NCBI GenBank assembly: GCA_001704765.1
Contig: MBFK01000100.1
Span: 139,900 to 203,899 of the forward strand
Direction: 5' to 3'
DNA from: Sinorhizobium shofinae
GTDB lineage: Bacteria > Pseudomonadota > Alphaproteobacteria > Rhizobiales > Rhizobiaceae
Length of the DNA: 64,000 nucleotides
Shown: positions 1-10,709 of the stretch, one piece after another
Position numbering within the stretch: the stretch's first letter is position 1
Layout: each line of letters starts with the position of its first letter
Position numbers and translations under genes: made by a program
The notes under the pieces: generated by a model
What the model was told of the DNA's origin: nothing
The model's input: only the letters and a program-made list of their open reading frames with translations
Databases searched by the model: none

Positions 1-1
1 G

Positions 2-610
2 AGCCTCCTCCAGCTCCGCGACGACGTCGCTCCGACGTTCCAGTCGCAACTCGACGAGATGGCCCGCGGCCTGGTCAGCCTCTTCCAGGAGGACGGCGCC
101 CCCGGCCTCTTCACTTGGGCGGATGGAACAGTTCCCGCGGACGGCACGATCGAGCCCGGCATCGCGGCCACCCTGAGTGTCAATGCCGCTGCCCAAGCCG
201 ATCCGTTTCTGCTTCGCGACGGCGGGTTCAATGGCCTTGTCTCCAACCCGGGCGGCGCCACGGATCCGAATTCCGGCTACACCGATCTCCTCGATGGCTT
301 CATCATCGCCATGGACGGCGACATGGATTTCGATGCGGCGGCCGGGCTCGACAGCACCAGTTCAATCATGGAGTTCGCCGCCTCGTCGATCGGTTGGTTC
401 GAGCAGATCCGTAGTGCTGCCTCGACAGCCGACGACAACAAGACGGCTCTCTTGTCGCGGACGGAGGAGGCTCTGGGCAACGTGACCGGGGTCAGCATCG
501 ATGAAGAGCTCTCGCTGCTGCTCGATCTCGAACAGTCCTACAAAGCATCTGCCAAGTTGATCAGTACCGTGGACGCCATGATGGCGTCTCTTCTGGAAGC
601 CGTGAGGTAA
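2..610 (+). CDS. flgK: Flagellar hook-filament junction protein FlgK, C-terminal part
   Basis: The reading frame is open from the window edge, so only the last 202 residues are present. FlgK (HAP1) joins the hook to the filament outside the cell. The fragment ends in the typical D0 helix of FlgK/FlgE-type axial proteins (SIDEELSLLLDLEQSYKASA followed by KLIST), which packs in the filament core. The next gene begins 2 bases after the stop and is flgL, the usual partner as second hook-associated protein. The methionine codon at base 59 lies inside the frame and is not the start; coding sequence continues upstream of it. Confidence 0.93.
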   Translation, partial: SLLQLRDDVAPTFQSQLDEMARGLVSLFQEDGAPGLFTWADGTVPADGTIEPGIAATLSVNAAAQADPFLLRDGGFNGLVSNPGGATDPNSGYTDLLDGFIIAMDGDMDFDAAAGLDSTSSIMEFAASSIGWFEQIRSAASTADDNKTALLSRTEEALGNVTGVSIDEELSLLLDLEQSYKASAKLISTVDAMMASLLEAVR

Positions 611-612
611 TC

Positions 613-1665
613 ATGAAGACATCCTTCGTTTCTAATCTGGCAGTGCAGAATGCCATGCGCCTAACCATTCAGCAGGGCCAGGAGGAACTGCTGAAGCTTC
701 AGACGGAGGTTTCGACCGGACGGCACGCGGATGTCGGCCTCGAGCTTGGTTCCTCCACCGCGCGTTCGGTCAATCTGCAGCGCGAGCTTGCTCGGTTGGA
801 AACCCTGGTCGATACGAACTCTATCGTCACACAGAGGCTCTCGTCCTCCCAGGAGGCCCTTGGAACGATGGCGGAGGCGGCCGAGCTGGTCCGCAACACG
901 CTTGTCACCTTCAAGGGCAATGACTCCGTCGACCAGTTGTCGGTCCAGAAGACCGAAATCGAAAGCGCGATGTCGCTTTTCACCGCGTCAGCGAACACGT
1001 CCTTCAACGGCGAGTTCCTCTTCGCCGGCATCAACACCGATGTGAAGCCTTTCGAGGATTATGCCGCGGCGGGTTCGGCCGCGAAAACCACCTTCGACGA
1101 TGCGCTGGCGACCTACATGTCGGCAAACGGTATCTCTTCCATGAGCGACTTCACCGAGACGCAGATGGAAGATTTCATCACCAATACGCTGGAGCCGCTC
1201 TATACGGACGACACGCAGTGGGGCACCGATTGGTCCGCGTCCTCGAGCCAGAACATGAAAAGCCGCATCAGCACGTCCGAAGTCGTGCAGAGCTCGACGA
1301 ACGCGACGACCACCGGTTTCCGGATGTTCGCTCTTGCCAGCGTCATCGCCTCGGAGCTCATGGATGAGGACGTCGGATCGGACGTTCGTGCCTATATCGG
1401 CGAGGCTTCGCTCGGCTATGTCGAGCAGGCAATCACAGGACTCACCGCCGAACGCAGCACGCTCGGCATTTCCGAAGCGCGCGTGGAAAAAGCGAACACC
1501 TCGCTCGAGGTTCAGATCAAGCTCATCAACACGCATATCACCGATCTCGAGGGCGTCGACACCTATGATGCGTCGACCCGGATGAACACGCTGCTGACGC
1601 AGATGGAGACATCCTACACGCTCACGGGACGGATCCAGCAGTTGAGTTTGATAGATTTCCTCTGA
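613..1665 (+). CDS. flgL: Flagellar hook-associated protein FlgL (HAP3)
   Basis: 350 residues. FlgL is the second junction protein between hook and flagellin filament and is exported by the flagellar type III apparatus. The N-terminus (TSFVSNLAVQNAMRLTIQQG) and the C-terminus (MNTLLTQMETSYTLTGRIQQ followed by LSLIDFL) show the flagellin-like D0 heptad pattern expected of FlgL. It follows flgK with a 2-base gap, so the two are almost certainly co-transcribed and coupled. The length fits rhizobial FlgL. Confidence 0.94.
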   Translation: MKTSFVSNLAVQNAMRLTIQQGQEELLKLQTEVSTGRHADVGLELGSSTARSVNLQRELARLETLVDTNSIVTQRLSSSQEALGTMAEAAELVRNTLVTFKGNDSVDQLSVQKTEIESAMSLFTASANTSFNGEFLFAGINTDVKPFEDYAAAGSAAKTTFDDALATYMSANGISSMSDFTETQMEDFITNTLEPLYTDDTQWGTDWSASSSQNMKSRISTSEVVQSSTNATTTGFRMFALASVIASELMDEDVGSDVRAYIGEASLGYVEQAITGLTAERSTLGISEARVEKANTSLEVQIKLINTHITDLEGVDTYDASTRMNTLLTQMETSYTLTGRIQQLSLIDFL

Positions 1666-1702
1666 TGACAAGAGGAGAAAGACAAGCATGAAGGATGTCT
1701 GA

Positions 1703-2933
<1,231 letters not shown>

Positions 2934-3150
2934 TTGTTCTGACCGGTCAGAGCGGGATGCGCTTAAACCGCACACCCTTTTCGTCAACCCGCTCCCAGGC
3001 CTGCCGGGCCCCGCGTACAGGGCCGTCGCTTGACGAGCGCCGATGATTGTTGAGAATCCGTGAAGAATCACCGCTGAACGTGAAAGCTTGGCCGCTTTGA
3101 GATGCGCTTGCCCGCTGCTTGCGAGCGCCTAGAGATAGGACCGAACCAGA

Positions 3151-3417
3151 ATGAATGAGGCCGACGCCCTCGATATCGTGCAGGCGGCAATCTGGACCGT
3201 GATCGTCGCCTCGGGTCCCGCCGTCCTGGCTGCCATGGTGGTCGGCGTCGCCATCGCCTTCATCCAGGCTCTGACCCAGGTCCAGGAAATGACGCTGACC
3301 TTTGTGCCGAAGATCCTGGCGGTGATGGTCACGGCGGCGATCTCGGCACCGTTCGTCGGTGCGCAGATCTCCATCTTCACCGATATCATCTTTTCGAGAA
3401 TCCAGTCCGGGTTCTGA
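3151..3417 (+). CDS. fliQ: Flagellar export gate protein FliQ
   Basis: 88 residues with two hydrophobic helices (about residues 15-40 and 50-75), the normal architecture of FliQ, an inner-membrane component of the flagellar type III export gate. The signature segment AFIQALTQVQEMTLTFVPK is visible. A 217-base gap with no gene I can support separates it from flgD, so it may have its own promoter. It precedes flhA and fliR, which encode partners of the same gate. Confidence 0.95.
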   Translation: MNEADALDIVQAAIWTVIVASGPAVLAAMVVGVAIAFIQALTQVQEMTLTFVPKILAVMVTAAISAPFVGAQISIFTDIIFSRIQSGF

Positions 3418-3530
3418 GGTTTTCTCCCCGATACCACCTTCGCGCAAGCTTGGGTCTCTAGATCTTCCGTCATAGTTTGGGGCAGCCTGCGCGGCGTGCT
3501 GCCCGCCTCTCATGAAGAGACGGAAGAGAC

Positions 3531-5618
3531 ATGGCACAACAGGCGACGCTGACCATCCCGAAACTCGCACCGAAGAGCCGGGACATCGGCTTTGCGCTCG
3601 GGATCGTGATGATCCTGTCGATCCTGTTTCTGCCCATTCCGCCATTCCTCATCGATTTCGGGCTGGCCTTCTCCATCGCTTTTTCGGTGCTCATCCTGAT
3701 GGTCGCGCTCTGGATCCAGCGGCCGCTCGATTTCTCGTCCTTTCCGACGATCCTCCTGATCTCGACGATGACCCGCCTGGCGCTGAACATCGCCACGACG
3801 CGCGTCATTCTATCCCATGGCCATGAGGGGCATGGCGCTGCCGGCGGCGTCATCTCGGGCTTTGCGAGCCTCGTCATGTCCGGCGACTTTGTCATCGGTC
3901 TGATCGTCTTCCTGATCCTCATCACGGTGAACTTCATCGTCATCACCAAGGGTGCGACGCGTATCGCCGAGGTCGGCGCGCGCTTCACCCTCGATGCGAT
4001 CCCCGGTAAGCAAATGTCGATCGATGCCGACCTTTCGGCCGGCTTGATCGACGAGAAGGAGGCGCAACGCCGCCGGCGCGAGCTCGAAGAGGAGAGTTCC
4101 TTCTTCGGCGCGATGGACGGTGCCTCGAAATTCGTGCGGGGCGACGCGATCGCCGGCCTGATCATCACCGCGATCAACATCTTCGGCGGCATCGTCATCG
4201 GCTATCTGCGCCACGACATGCCGATCGGCGAGGCGGCCGATGTCTTCGTCAAGCTCTCGGTCGGCGACGGTCTCGTCTCGCAGATCCCGGCGCTGATCGT
4301 CTCGCTCGCCGCCGGCCTTCTCGTGTCGCGCGGCGGCACCGCGGGCTCGACCGACCAGGCCGTCGTCGGCCAGCTCAGCAGTTACCCGCGGGCGCTAATG
4401 GTTGCGGCCGGCCTGATCGTCCTGCTGTCCGTCATGCCCGGCCTGCCCTTCCTGCCTTTCGCCGTGCTCGGCGGCGGCATGGCCTTCCTTGGTTGGTTCA
4501 TTCCGAAGCAGATCGAAGCGGCCAATGCCGAGAAGCGTGCCCAGGAGGCAGAGAAGGCGCAGCAGACGAAGGACAGCGACAAGGATTCCGTCAAATCTGT
4601 GCTGAAAACGGCGGAGATCGAGCTTCTGCTCGGCAAGCAGGTCTCGACCCGACTGCTCGGCGCGCATCAGGAACTCGCCTTCCGGGTGGGCAAGATGCGC
4701 CGCAAGTTCGCCCTGCAATACGGGCTCGTCGTTCCGGAGATCAAGGTTTCCGACGACATCACCATTCCAGACAAGGCCTATCATATCCGCATTCATGGCA
4801 CGACGGTCGCCTCCAACACCGTGCGCGTCGGCGAAGTGCTCGTCGTGACCGGCGGTGGCCGCCGGCCGAGCGTGCCCGGCGACGAAATCCGTGAGCCCGC
4901 CTTCGGCATGCCTGCCCTTTCCATACTGGAGACCTTCACGGAAGATCTGAAGCGCGAGGGCTTCCACCCGATCGACAACGTCTCGGTCGTGCTCACGCAT
5001 TTGAGCGAAGTGATCCGCAACAACCTGCCGCAGCTTCTCTCCTACAAGGACGTGAAGGTGCTGATCGAGCGGCTCGATCCGGAATACCGCAAGCTCGCTG
5101 ACGAGATCTGCACCTCGCACATGTCCTATTCCGGCCTGCAGGCGGTCCTCAAATTGCTGCTCGCCGAACGCGTCTCGATCCGCAACCTGCATCTCATTCT
5201 CGAAGCCGTGGCGGAATTGGCGCCGCATGTCCGCAAGACCGAACAGATCGTCGAGCATGTGCGCGTGCGCATGTCGCAGCAGCTCTGCGGCGACCTTGCT
5301 GAAAACGGCGTCCTGCGCGTTCTGAGGCTCGGAAACAAGTGGGACATGGTCTTCCACCAGGCGCTGAAGCGCGACGCCAAGGGCGAGGTCGTCGAGTTCG
5401 ACATCGACCCGCGCCAGCTCGAGGAATTCAGCGAGCAGGCGACGAAGGTTATCCGTGAACATCTCGATCGCGGCATGCCCTTCGTGCTAGTAAGTTCGCC
5501 CGAATCCCGCTCATATGTGCGCATGATCATCGAACGCCTCTTCGCCACGCTGCCCGTGCTCTCCCATGTCGAGCTTGCCAAGGGGCTGGAAATCAAGATC
5601 ATCGGCGCGATTTCATGA
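3531..5618 (+). CDS. flhA: Flagellar export apparatus protein FlhA
   Basis: 695 residues. FlhA is the large export-gate subunit: an N-terminal half with about eight membrane helices (residues about 20-320) and a cytoplasmic C-terminal domain that docks chaperone-substrate complexes. The FHIPEP family signature is present ([20 protein letters not shown], with AAGGVI following). A charged linker around residues 330-355 joins the two halves. Its TGA overlaps the ATG of fliR (ATGA), so the two are translationally coupled. The ATG at 3531 has a GAAGAGA site just upstream. Confidence 0.96.
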   Translation: MAQQATLTIPKLAPKSRDIGFALGIVMILSILFLPIPPFLIDFGLAFSIAFSVLILMVALWIQRPLDFSSFPTILLISTMTRLALNIATTRVILSHGHEGHGAAGGVISGFASLVMSGDFVIGLIVFLILITVNFIVITKGATRIAEVGARFTLDAIPGKQMSIDADLSAGLIDEKEAQRRRRELEEESSFFGAMDGASKFVRGDAIAGLIITAINIFGGIVIGYLRHDMPIGEAADVFVKLSVGDGLVSQIPALIVSLAAGLLVSRGGTAGSTDQAVVGQLSSYPRALMVAAGLIVLLSVMPGLPFLPFAVLGGGMAFLGWFIPKQIEAANAEKRAQEAEKAQQTKDSDKDSVKSVLKTAEIELLLGKQVSTRLLGAHQELAFRVGKMRRKFALQYGLVVPEIKVSDDITIPDKAYHIRIHGTTVASNTVRVGEVLVVTGGGRRPSVPGDEIREPAFGMPALSILETFTEDLKREGFHPIDNVSVVLTHLSEVIRNNLPQLLSYKDVKVLIERLDPEYRKLADEICTSHMSYSGLQAVLKLLLAERVSIRNLHLILEAVAELAPHVRKTEQIVEHVRVRMSQQLCGDLAENGVLRVLRLGNKWDMVFHQALKRDAKGEVVEFDIDPRQLEEFSEQATKVIREHLDRGMPFVLVSSPESRSYVRMIIERLFATLPVLSHVELAKGLEIKIIGAIS

Positions 5619-6367
5619 TAACCGATCCCGAGGGCACGGTTCTGGCGCTGTTCGCGGCATTCTGCCGGATCGGCGGCTGCATCATGATCATGCCGGGATT
5701 TTCGACCGCGCGCGTCCCCATGCAGGTGCGGCTGTTCATCGCCGTCGCGCTCTCCATGGCCATCCTGCCGATCATGTGGACGGACATCTATCCTCAGGTC
5801 ACGGGCAAGGGTCACACCTACATCTATCTGATCGCGACCGAGAGTGTTATCGGCGCCGTCATCGGCCTCGTGGCGCGCTATTACGTGCTCGGCCTGCAAT
5901 TTGCCGGGACGGCGATAACGATGCTGATCGGCTTCAACCCGCCGCCGGCGACCGACGTGCTCGAAGAGACGGCGGAAAACCAGCTCACCAGCATGATCAG
6001 CTTCGCCGGCCTGATGCTTCTGTTCATGCTCGACTTCCACCACGTGATCATCGAGGCGATAGCGCAGTCCTATCGCGTAATGCCGGTCGGCATCGGCTTC
6101 GATCCGCAGGGCATGCTGATAACGCTCACAAACTCGCTGGGACAGACCTTTCTGATCATGCTGCGCCTTGCGAGCCCCTTCGTCATCTACGGCCTGCTTT
6201 TCAACGTGGCGATCGGCATGGTGAACAGGCTTGCCCCGCAGGTTCCGGTCTATTTCATCTCCCAGCCTTATCTTATCATGGGCGGCCTGTTCCTGCTCTA
6301 TCTCGGCGTAGCGGCGATGCTTCGGCTGTTCGCCGATGGCTTCGCACCGGTGATGCAGGGTGGTTAG
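5615..6367 (+). CDS. fliR: Flagellar export gate protein FliR
   Basis: 250 residues, very hydrophobic with about six membrane segments, fitting the FliR/SpaR/YscT family of export-gate proteins that form the core channel with FliP and FliQ. The conserved [20 protein letters not shown] block and the [11 protein letters not shown] segment agree. It starts inside the flhA stop codon (ATGA overlap). Confidence 0.94.
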   Translation: MITDPEGTVLALFAAFCRIGGCIMIMPGFSTARVPMQVRLFIAVALSMAILPIMWTDIYPQVTGKGHTYIYLIATESVIGAVIGLVARYYVLGLQFAGTAITMLIGFNPPPATDVLEETAENQLTSMISFAGLMLLFMLDFHHVIIEAIAQSYRVMPVGIGFDPQGMLITLTNSLGQTFLIMLRLASPFVIYGLLFNVAIGMVNRLAPQVPVYFISQPYLIMGGLFLLYLGVAAMLRLFADGFAPVMQGG

Positions 6368-6379
6368 CGGACGAGGGCG

Positions 6380-6793
6380 ATGAAAACGCGATCGGAAAAA
6401 TTGAAGCGTCTGGTCGACGTGCAACGGCATCTCGAGCGGATGGCCGAAAGCGAGCTTGCCGAGACGACGCGCCAGCGCGGCGTGCTCGCCGAGACGATCG
6501 ACGTTGTCGTCGACGCCATGGGCTCGGCCCATCCCATGCATCGCGTCTTCTCCGGTCACTATGCCTCGCAACTCGGGCGACTGGTGCAGAAGGACCAGAT
6601 GCTGCTCGGCATCCAGCAGGTGCATGAAGCGCGCATGCTGAAGGAGCGTGCGAAGGGCGACCGGCTAGAGGAGAGCATGAATGAGGCACGCCTGACGGAA
6701 GACCGCGAGGCGGCCGACAATCAGATGCTCGACCTCATCGATCAGCATGTCGCCGGTCACGCGCCAGCTTCCGGTAAGGTTGAGGGGCGATAG
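6380..6793 (+). CDS. Small coiled-coil flagellar protein, FliJ-like
   Basis: 137 residues, almost entirely charged helix. The first 30 residues (KTRSEKLKRLVDVQRHLERM, then AESELAETTRQRG) have the spacing and composition of the first FliJ coiled-coil arm, and LVQKDQMLLGIQQVHEARML resembles the second. FliJ is the soluble stalk that links the FliI ATPase to FlhA in the export apparatus. The gene follows fliR by 12 bases behind a GAGGGC ribosome site and precedes flgJ, so an export role fits. The assignment rests on pattern and context only; another coiled-coil export chaperone remains possible. Confidence 0.55.
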   Translation: MKTRSEKLKRLVDVQRHLERMAESELAETTRQRGVLAETIDVVVDAMGSAHPMHRVFSGHYASQLGRLVQKDQMLLGIQQVHEARMLKERAKGDRLEESMNEARLTEDREAADNQMLDLIDQHVAGHAPASGKVEGR

Positions 6794-6892
6794 TGCGTCA
6801 TCCGGACGGGCCAACGACGCAGTCCTCCGGTTCGGACTGATTGCGCTGCCCGCGTGACAAGACGCCGGGCAGCCGCCTCGAGAGGATCTGAC

Positions 6893-7444
6893 ATGGCTAT
6901 TTCCCCGCCCAGCGATCTGGTGATGGACGTCGTCCGCGCGGCCGATTCGGCGGACGTTCAAGAGGCGCAGGCGCGGCTCAAGGCCAATCGTGCCGCCTTT
7001 CAGGCCACGAGCCTTGCGGAAAACGGCAATGGCTTCGCCGCTGCCGTTTCCGTGCTGAATTCCTCGGAAGGATCAACGGGCCTGGGCGACATCAGCAACC
7101 GCGTCGAGCCGAAGAAGGTTCCGGAGACCTACCGTAAATTTGAGGCAATGGTGCTGCAGAATTTCGTCAAATCGATGCTGCCGAGCGAAAGCGAGAACGT
7201 CTTCGGCAAGGGCACGTCCGGCGAGGTCTGGAAAAGCATGATGGCGGAGCAGATCGCCAACGTGCTGGCCGGAGGCGGCGGTATCGGCATAGCCGACCGG
7301 ATGGTCGGCAGCGACACGGCCGAACGCGTCAACGCGCGGCTTGACGACGACACCAGCAACCTCGCCGCTGGCATGGTTCAGGAATACGAAGGCAAGGCGC
7401 TTTCCGGGTTCTTGACCGCCGACGAGAAGAAGAACCAGGCATAG
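6893..7444 (+). CDS. flgJ: FlgJ-type rod-binding protein (no muramidase domain)
   Basis: 183 residues from the ATG at 6893, chosen because GAGGATC lies just upstream; the open frame extends 13 codons further without a ribosome site. Residues about 80-140 (ETYRKFEAMVLQNFVKSMLP, then WKSMMAEQIANVLAGGGGIG, IADRMV) match the rod-binding domain of the FlgJ N-terminus, which assists rod assembly in the periplasm. The C-terminal muramidase domain of enteric FlgJ is absent, as in other alphaproteobacteria, where a separate lytic transglycosylase opens the wall. Confidence 0.8.
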   Translation: MAISPPSDLVMDVVRAADSADVQEAQARLKANRAAFQATSLAENGNGFAAAVSVLNSSEGSTGLGDISNRVEPKKVPETYRKFEAMVLQNFVKSMLPSESENVFGKGTSGEVWKSMMAEQIANVLAGGGGIGIADRMVGSDTAERVNARLDDDTSNLAAGMVQEYEGKALSGFLTADEKKNQA

Positions 7445-7512
7445 TTTTTGGTCGGGTTGGTTCGCGAGCTGTTCGCGTGCTTCCCTGAAACGCATAATTT
7501 GGGAGTTTATTT

Positions 7513-7881
7513 ATGGAAGCTGTCGCATCCCACGATCTGCGGATACAGAACGTTCTCGGCCGGTTGGAGATGATCATCGACAACGAGAACAGCCGCATCG
7601 GCGTGGACCCCAATTTCGACATCAAGACGTCGAACGCCCACAAGAGCCGCTGCCTCTACGAGCTGACGATGCTGCATCGCGCCGCCGCACCCGGAGAAAT
7701 CTCGCCGTCCTTCGCTTCGCAGACGCGCCACCTCAGGCAGAAGCTCAAGCTCAACGCCCAGAAGGTCGAAGCGCATCTCGAAGCCGTACGCTCGGTCGTC
7801 GATCTTCTGAAGACCGCCGCGCAGGATGCCGACGCGGACGGCATCTACACCGAAGCGCAATTCCGCTATAGCGATTTCTGA
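7513..7881 (+). CDS. FlgN-like export chaperone (putative)
   Basis: 122 residues, predicted all-helical and soluble, without a signal peptide. GGGAG at 7500-7504 gives a good ribosome site. Its length, helical make-up and position among late flagellar genes fit FlgN, the chaperone that keeps FlgK and FlgL (encoded at the start of this cluster) export-competent. The central part (YELTMLHRAAAPGEISPSFA) and the C-terminal helix (LKLNAQKVEAHLEAVRSVVD) look like alphaproteobacterial FlgN-family members, but I see no decisive motif. It shares one base (TGATG) with the next gene. Confidence 0.55.
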   Translation: MEAVASHDLRIQNVLGRLEMIIDNENSRIGVDPNFDIKTSNAHKSRCLYELTMLHRAAAPGEISPSFASQTRHLRQKLKLNAQKVEAHLEAVRSVVDLLKTAAQDADADGIYTEAQFRYSDF

Positions 7882-8447
7882 TGCTGAAGCTCGTTCTCAC
7901 CGGGGTTTGGGTCTGCGCCGTGACGCTCGGATCCGTCTATTTCTCGATGCAGTACGCCTCGGCGCCGGCCGTCTCGGACGCGGCGGCCGACAGGCGGGCG
8001 TCCGAGGAATATGTGCCGGGAGAGATCATTACCGTCCCGGTGATCGAGGATGGGGCGGTCCAGGGCTACTTCCTTGCGAAATTGTCCTTTTCGGCGACGC
8101 GGGAAGGGATAGCGAAGCTTCACGCGCCGCTTCGCCAGGTCGTCACCGACGAGCTCTACGACATGCTCGTCGGCTCCCGGTTCGTTGATGTCGCCAACAC
8201 CGGCACGTTCGACTTGCCGAGCTTCAAGGTCGCCGTCAAGGACGGCCTCAACAAGAAACTCGGCAGCGAGGTGATTACCGAAGTCCTGGTCGAACAGCTC
8301 GAATATTTGGGCAAGGACGACGTGGAGCGCGCGGCGAACGGCCAGAACAGGCCCTATCAGAAGCCGGTCCGCGTGGTCGACAGGAACGGCAAGGTCGCCT
8401 CCGACAAAATCCCCGAAGGAGCCGTGAAGGCGACGAGCGGCCATTGA
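7881..8447 (+). CDS. Membrane-anchored periplasmic protein, FliL-like fold suspected
   Basis: 188 residues. One N-terminal membrane anchor (LKLVLTGVWVCAVTLGSVYF, residues 2-21) is followed by a periplasmic domain: a strand (GYFLAKLSFSA), a helix (LHAPLRQVVTDELYDMLVGS), a second helix (FKVAVKDGLNKKLGSEV) and a strand (ITEVLVEQLEYL). That order and the single anchor recall FliL, the stator-associated stomatin-like protein. Its start overlaps the stop of the FlgN-like gene by one base, so it is co-translated with flagellar genes. The family assignment is inference from pattern; otherwise it is a conserved rhizobial protein of unknown function. Confidence 0.5.
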   Translation: MLKLVLTGVWVCAVTLGSVYFSMQYASAPAVSDAAADRRASEEYVPGEIITVPVIEDGAVQGYFLAKLSFSATREGIAKLHAPLRQVVTDELYDMLVGSRFVDVANTGTFDLPSFKVAVKDGLNKKLGSEVITEVLVEQLEYLGKDDVERAANGQNRPYQKPVRVVDRNGKVASDKIPEGAVKATSGH

Positions 8448-8455
8448 GGACGTTC

Positions 8456-9445
8456 TCAGCTCTCCCCAGGAGCGCGGTATTGTTCGTCGACGAAGCCTAT
8501 CTTGGCCGTCAGTCGGCCGACCGCCACATGGAAGTGGTAGAGGCTTGCCGTGGCAAGCCCGGTTTCTGCCCATAGCTTGAGGCCGCGTGGCAGCGACACG
8601 GCGAGCAGCGCGATTGATTTGCCGAGCGTTCGCAAGCGACCCGCGAAGGTCGCGTCGCGCTGATGCTCCAGCAGTGTCGAGATCGCGCCCTGTTCGAGAC
8701 TGCGGGCGCGGATCCAGGACGCCGTCATGTGATATGGCGGAACCGTTTCCGCCACCCATGCCTCCGCCGCCCAGGCAAAGGAAAATCCCTTCGCCCTGCA
8801 TCGATTGAAGAAATCGCCGTCGCTGACGCCGACGAAATTCAGGGCCGGGTTCAGAAATGGCCGCGGCATGGCATCGAGCACCGCTCGTGTCATGAGGACG
8901 TTGCCCGCGGAGTAAAGCCGCGGTACTGGCCCGGTCGCGTCGTAATAGGGCGAAAAGATGGGGTGCTGCTTCCATCTCTGCCCATCCGGATCCTCGAAGA
9001 CAGGGAGCTGCGGGCCGCCGACTATGTCCGCCGCGTGGCCCTCCTGAACGGCAACAAGGCAATCGAGCCATTCGGGGGCGGCAACCGCATCATCGTAGAT
9101 GACGGCCAGGGCGCGCAGGTTCGGATAGAGTTCGACGGCGGTCGCCCAACCGGCATTGCAGGCATGGCTGTGTCCCCGCCGGTGGGCGACGATAACGGTC
9201 GAATCGGACCGGTGCTCGAGAAAGAAGCGCTTTGACGCTTCGGCGCCGGCCAGGCCGTCCGGGTCATTGTCAACCACCACTGTGGCGCAGGGAACGTCAG
9301 GACGTTGAGAGACGATGGTCTTCAGCGTCTTGACGAGATGGTCCGGGCGGCGGAATGTCGGAACCACGACGACGAGTTCAATATCCGCCGCATTCTCCAG
9401 TTCGGTCTGGAAGTGGATCGAGATATCCTGACCGGTCGGTGTCAT
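8456..9445 (-). CDS. Glycosyltransferase family 2 protein
   Basis: 329 residues from the ATG at 9445. The GT-A fold is clear: VVVVPTFRRPDHLVKTLKTI at the N-terminus, VVVDNDPDG, and an aspartate cluster YDDAVAAPEWL in the position of the metal-binding DxD motif. The tail (about residue 270 onward) is amphipathic with a hydrophobic stretch and could associate with the membrane. The acceptor and product cannot be told from sequence. It converges on the flagellar operon with an 8-base gap, so flagellar glycosylation is possible but unsupported. A TTG at 9484 would add 13 residues, but its ribosome site is too close. Confidence 0.75.
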   Translation of the reverse strand: MTPTGQDISIHFQTELENAADIELVVVVPTFRRPDHLVKTLKTIVSQRPDVPCATVVVDNDPDGLAGAEASKRFFLEHRSDSTVIVAHRRGHSHACNAGWATAVELYPNLRALAVIYDDAVAAPEWLDCLVAVQEGHAADIVGGPQLPVFEDPDGQRWKQHPIFSPYYDATGPVPRLYSAGNVLMTRAVLDAMPRPFLNPALNFVGVSDGDFFNRCRAKGFSFAWAAEAWVAETVPPYHMTASWIRARSLEQGAISTLLEHQRDATFAGRLRTLGKSIALLAVSLPRGLKLWAETGLATASLYHFHVAVGRLTAKIGFVDEQYRAPGES

Positions 9446-9805
9446 CGACAAAACCCGCGCAGCTATAGGCAAGCAATAAAACAAATCTTCCTAATGGGCA
9501 TGCTGAATCAGAATGCGAGTCTATCACGTTCACGGCCCGAGTGTGACTACCGACCTCGGTAGCGATCGCCCGCGCCTGCCCCACGCGGCCACTGCCATGC
9601 GATCGAACTCTCAAGCCCGCGTCGGGTGACCGGCCCGGTCTTTCAACGGTGCAAGGAAATGCGGCGATCGCCAGCCGAATTGCGGCGCGATTCCCTTACG
9701 CACTTGCATTTATGCGTTTGGAACAGCATAGGGCGCATGCAGGCAAATGCGCAATGTGGCGCCAGCTAGAGTGTGGCGCGTCGAGGACAATTCGGGAGAT
9801 ACGCC
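9446..9805. other. Divergent intergenic region between glycosyltransferase and folD
   Basis: About 360 bases with no gene I can support. It must hold the promoters of both flanking genes. The only clear structure is the perfect inverted repeat at 9547-9562, listed separately. Confidence 0.6.
9547..9562. promoter_or_regulatory. Perfect 7-2-7 inverted repeat (possible operator)
   Basis: CTACCGA-cc-TCGGTAG is a perfect palindrome with a 2-base centre in the divergent promoter region between the glycosyltransferase gene and folD. There is no following T-run, so it is not a terminator. Regulator unknown. Confidence 0.4.
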
Positions 9806-10705
9806 GTGACGACTGTGATTGATGGCAAGGCCGTTGCCGCTTCGGTCATCGAAACCGTGAAATCCGCCACCAAGACGCTGGAGACGGATACAGGCGTCCG
9901 GGCCGGCCTCGCGGTGGTCATCGTCGGCGACGATCCGGCAAGCCATGCCTATGTGTCGGCGAAAAGCCGGATGGCCAAGGAATGCGGTTTCCTCTCGGTC
10001 CAGCATACGCTGCCCAAGGAGACCTCGCAGGAGGAACTGGCGGCACTGGTGGCGGAGCTCAATGCCGATCCGTCGATCCACGGCATTCTCGTCCAATTGC
10101 CTTTGCCGAAACATCTTCAATCGGAGCCGATCGTCCAATCGATCCTGCCGGAGAAGGATGTCGATGGCCTGCATGTCGTCAATGCCGGCAAGGTCGCCAC
10201 TGGCGACCTCGATGGCGGGCTTGTCTCCTGTACGCCGGCCGGCGCCATGGTCTTCGTCCGCCGCACCCATGGCGACGACCTTTCCGGGCTCAACGCCGTG
10301 GTCATCGGTCGCTCCAATCTCTTCGGCAAGCCGATGTCGGCGCTGCTGCTCGCTGCCAATGCGACGGTCACGACGGCACATTCGCGCACCAAGGATCTTG
10401 CGGCCGTGTGCCGCAACGCCGATATCCTGGTGGCGGCGGTCGGCCGCCCGGAAATGGTCAGGGCGGACTGGGTGAAGCCCGGTGCGCTGGTCATCGATGT
10501 CGGTATCAACCGCGTTCCGGCGCCGGAGCGCGGCGAGGGCAAGACGAAGCTTGTCGGCGACGTCGCCTTCGAGGAATGTGCCAAGGTCGCAAGCGTCATC
10601 ACGCCGGTGCCGGGCGGCGTCGGGCCGATGACGATCGCCATGCTGATGGCGAACACGATCATCGCTGCCTATCGCAAGGCGGGCCGCAAGCCGCCGAAGT
10701 TCTGA
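9806..10705 (+). CDS. folD: Methylenetetrahydrofolate dehydrogenase / methenyltetrahydrofolate cyclohydrolase FolD
   Basis: 299 residues from the GTG at 9806, which has GGGAGA at 9794-9799. FolD interconverts methylene-, methenyl- and formyl-tetrahydrofolate in one-carbon metabolism. Visible motifs are the substrate/catalytic region [14 protein letters not shown] (catalytic Lys), QLPLPKHL, the DVDGLH block, the NADP-binding [17 protein letters not shown], and the C-terminal [19 protein letters not shown]. It converges on aglR with a 4-base gap. Confidence 0.96.
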   Translation: MTTVIDGKAVAASVIETVKSATKTLETDTGVRAGLAVVIVGDDPASHAYVSAKSRMAKECGFLSVQHTLPKETSQEELAALVAELNADPSIHGILVQLPLPKHLQSEPIVQSILPEKDVDGLHVVNAGKVATGDLDGGLVSCTPAGAMVFVRRTHGDDLSGLNAVVIGRSNLFGKPMSALLLAANATVTTAHSRTKDLAAVCRNADILVAAVGRPEMVRADWVKPGALVIDVGINRVPAPERGEGKTKLVGDVAFEECAKVASVITPVPGGVGPMTIAMLMANTIIAAYRKAGRKPPKF

Positions 10706-10709
10706 CATC

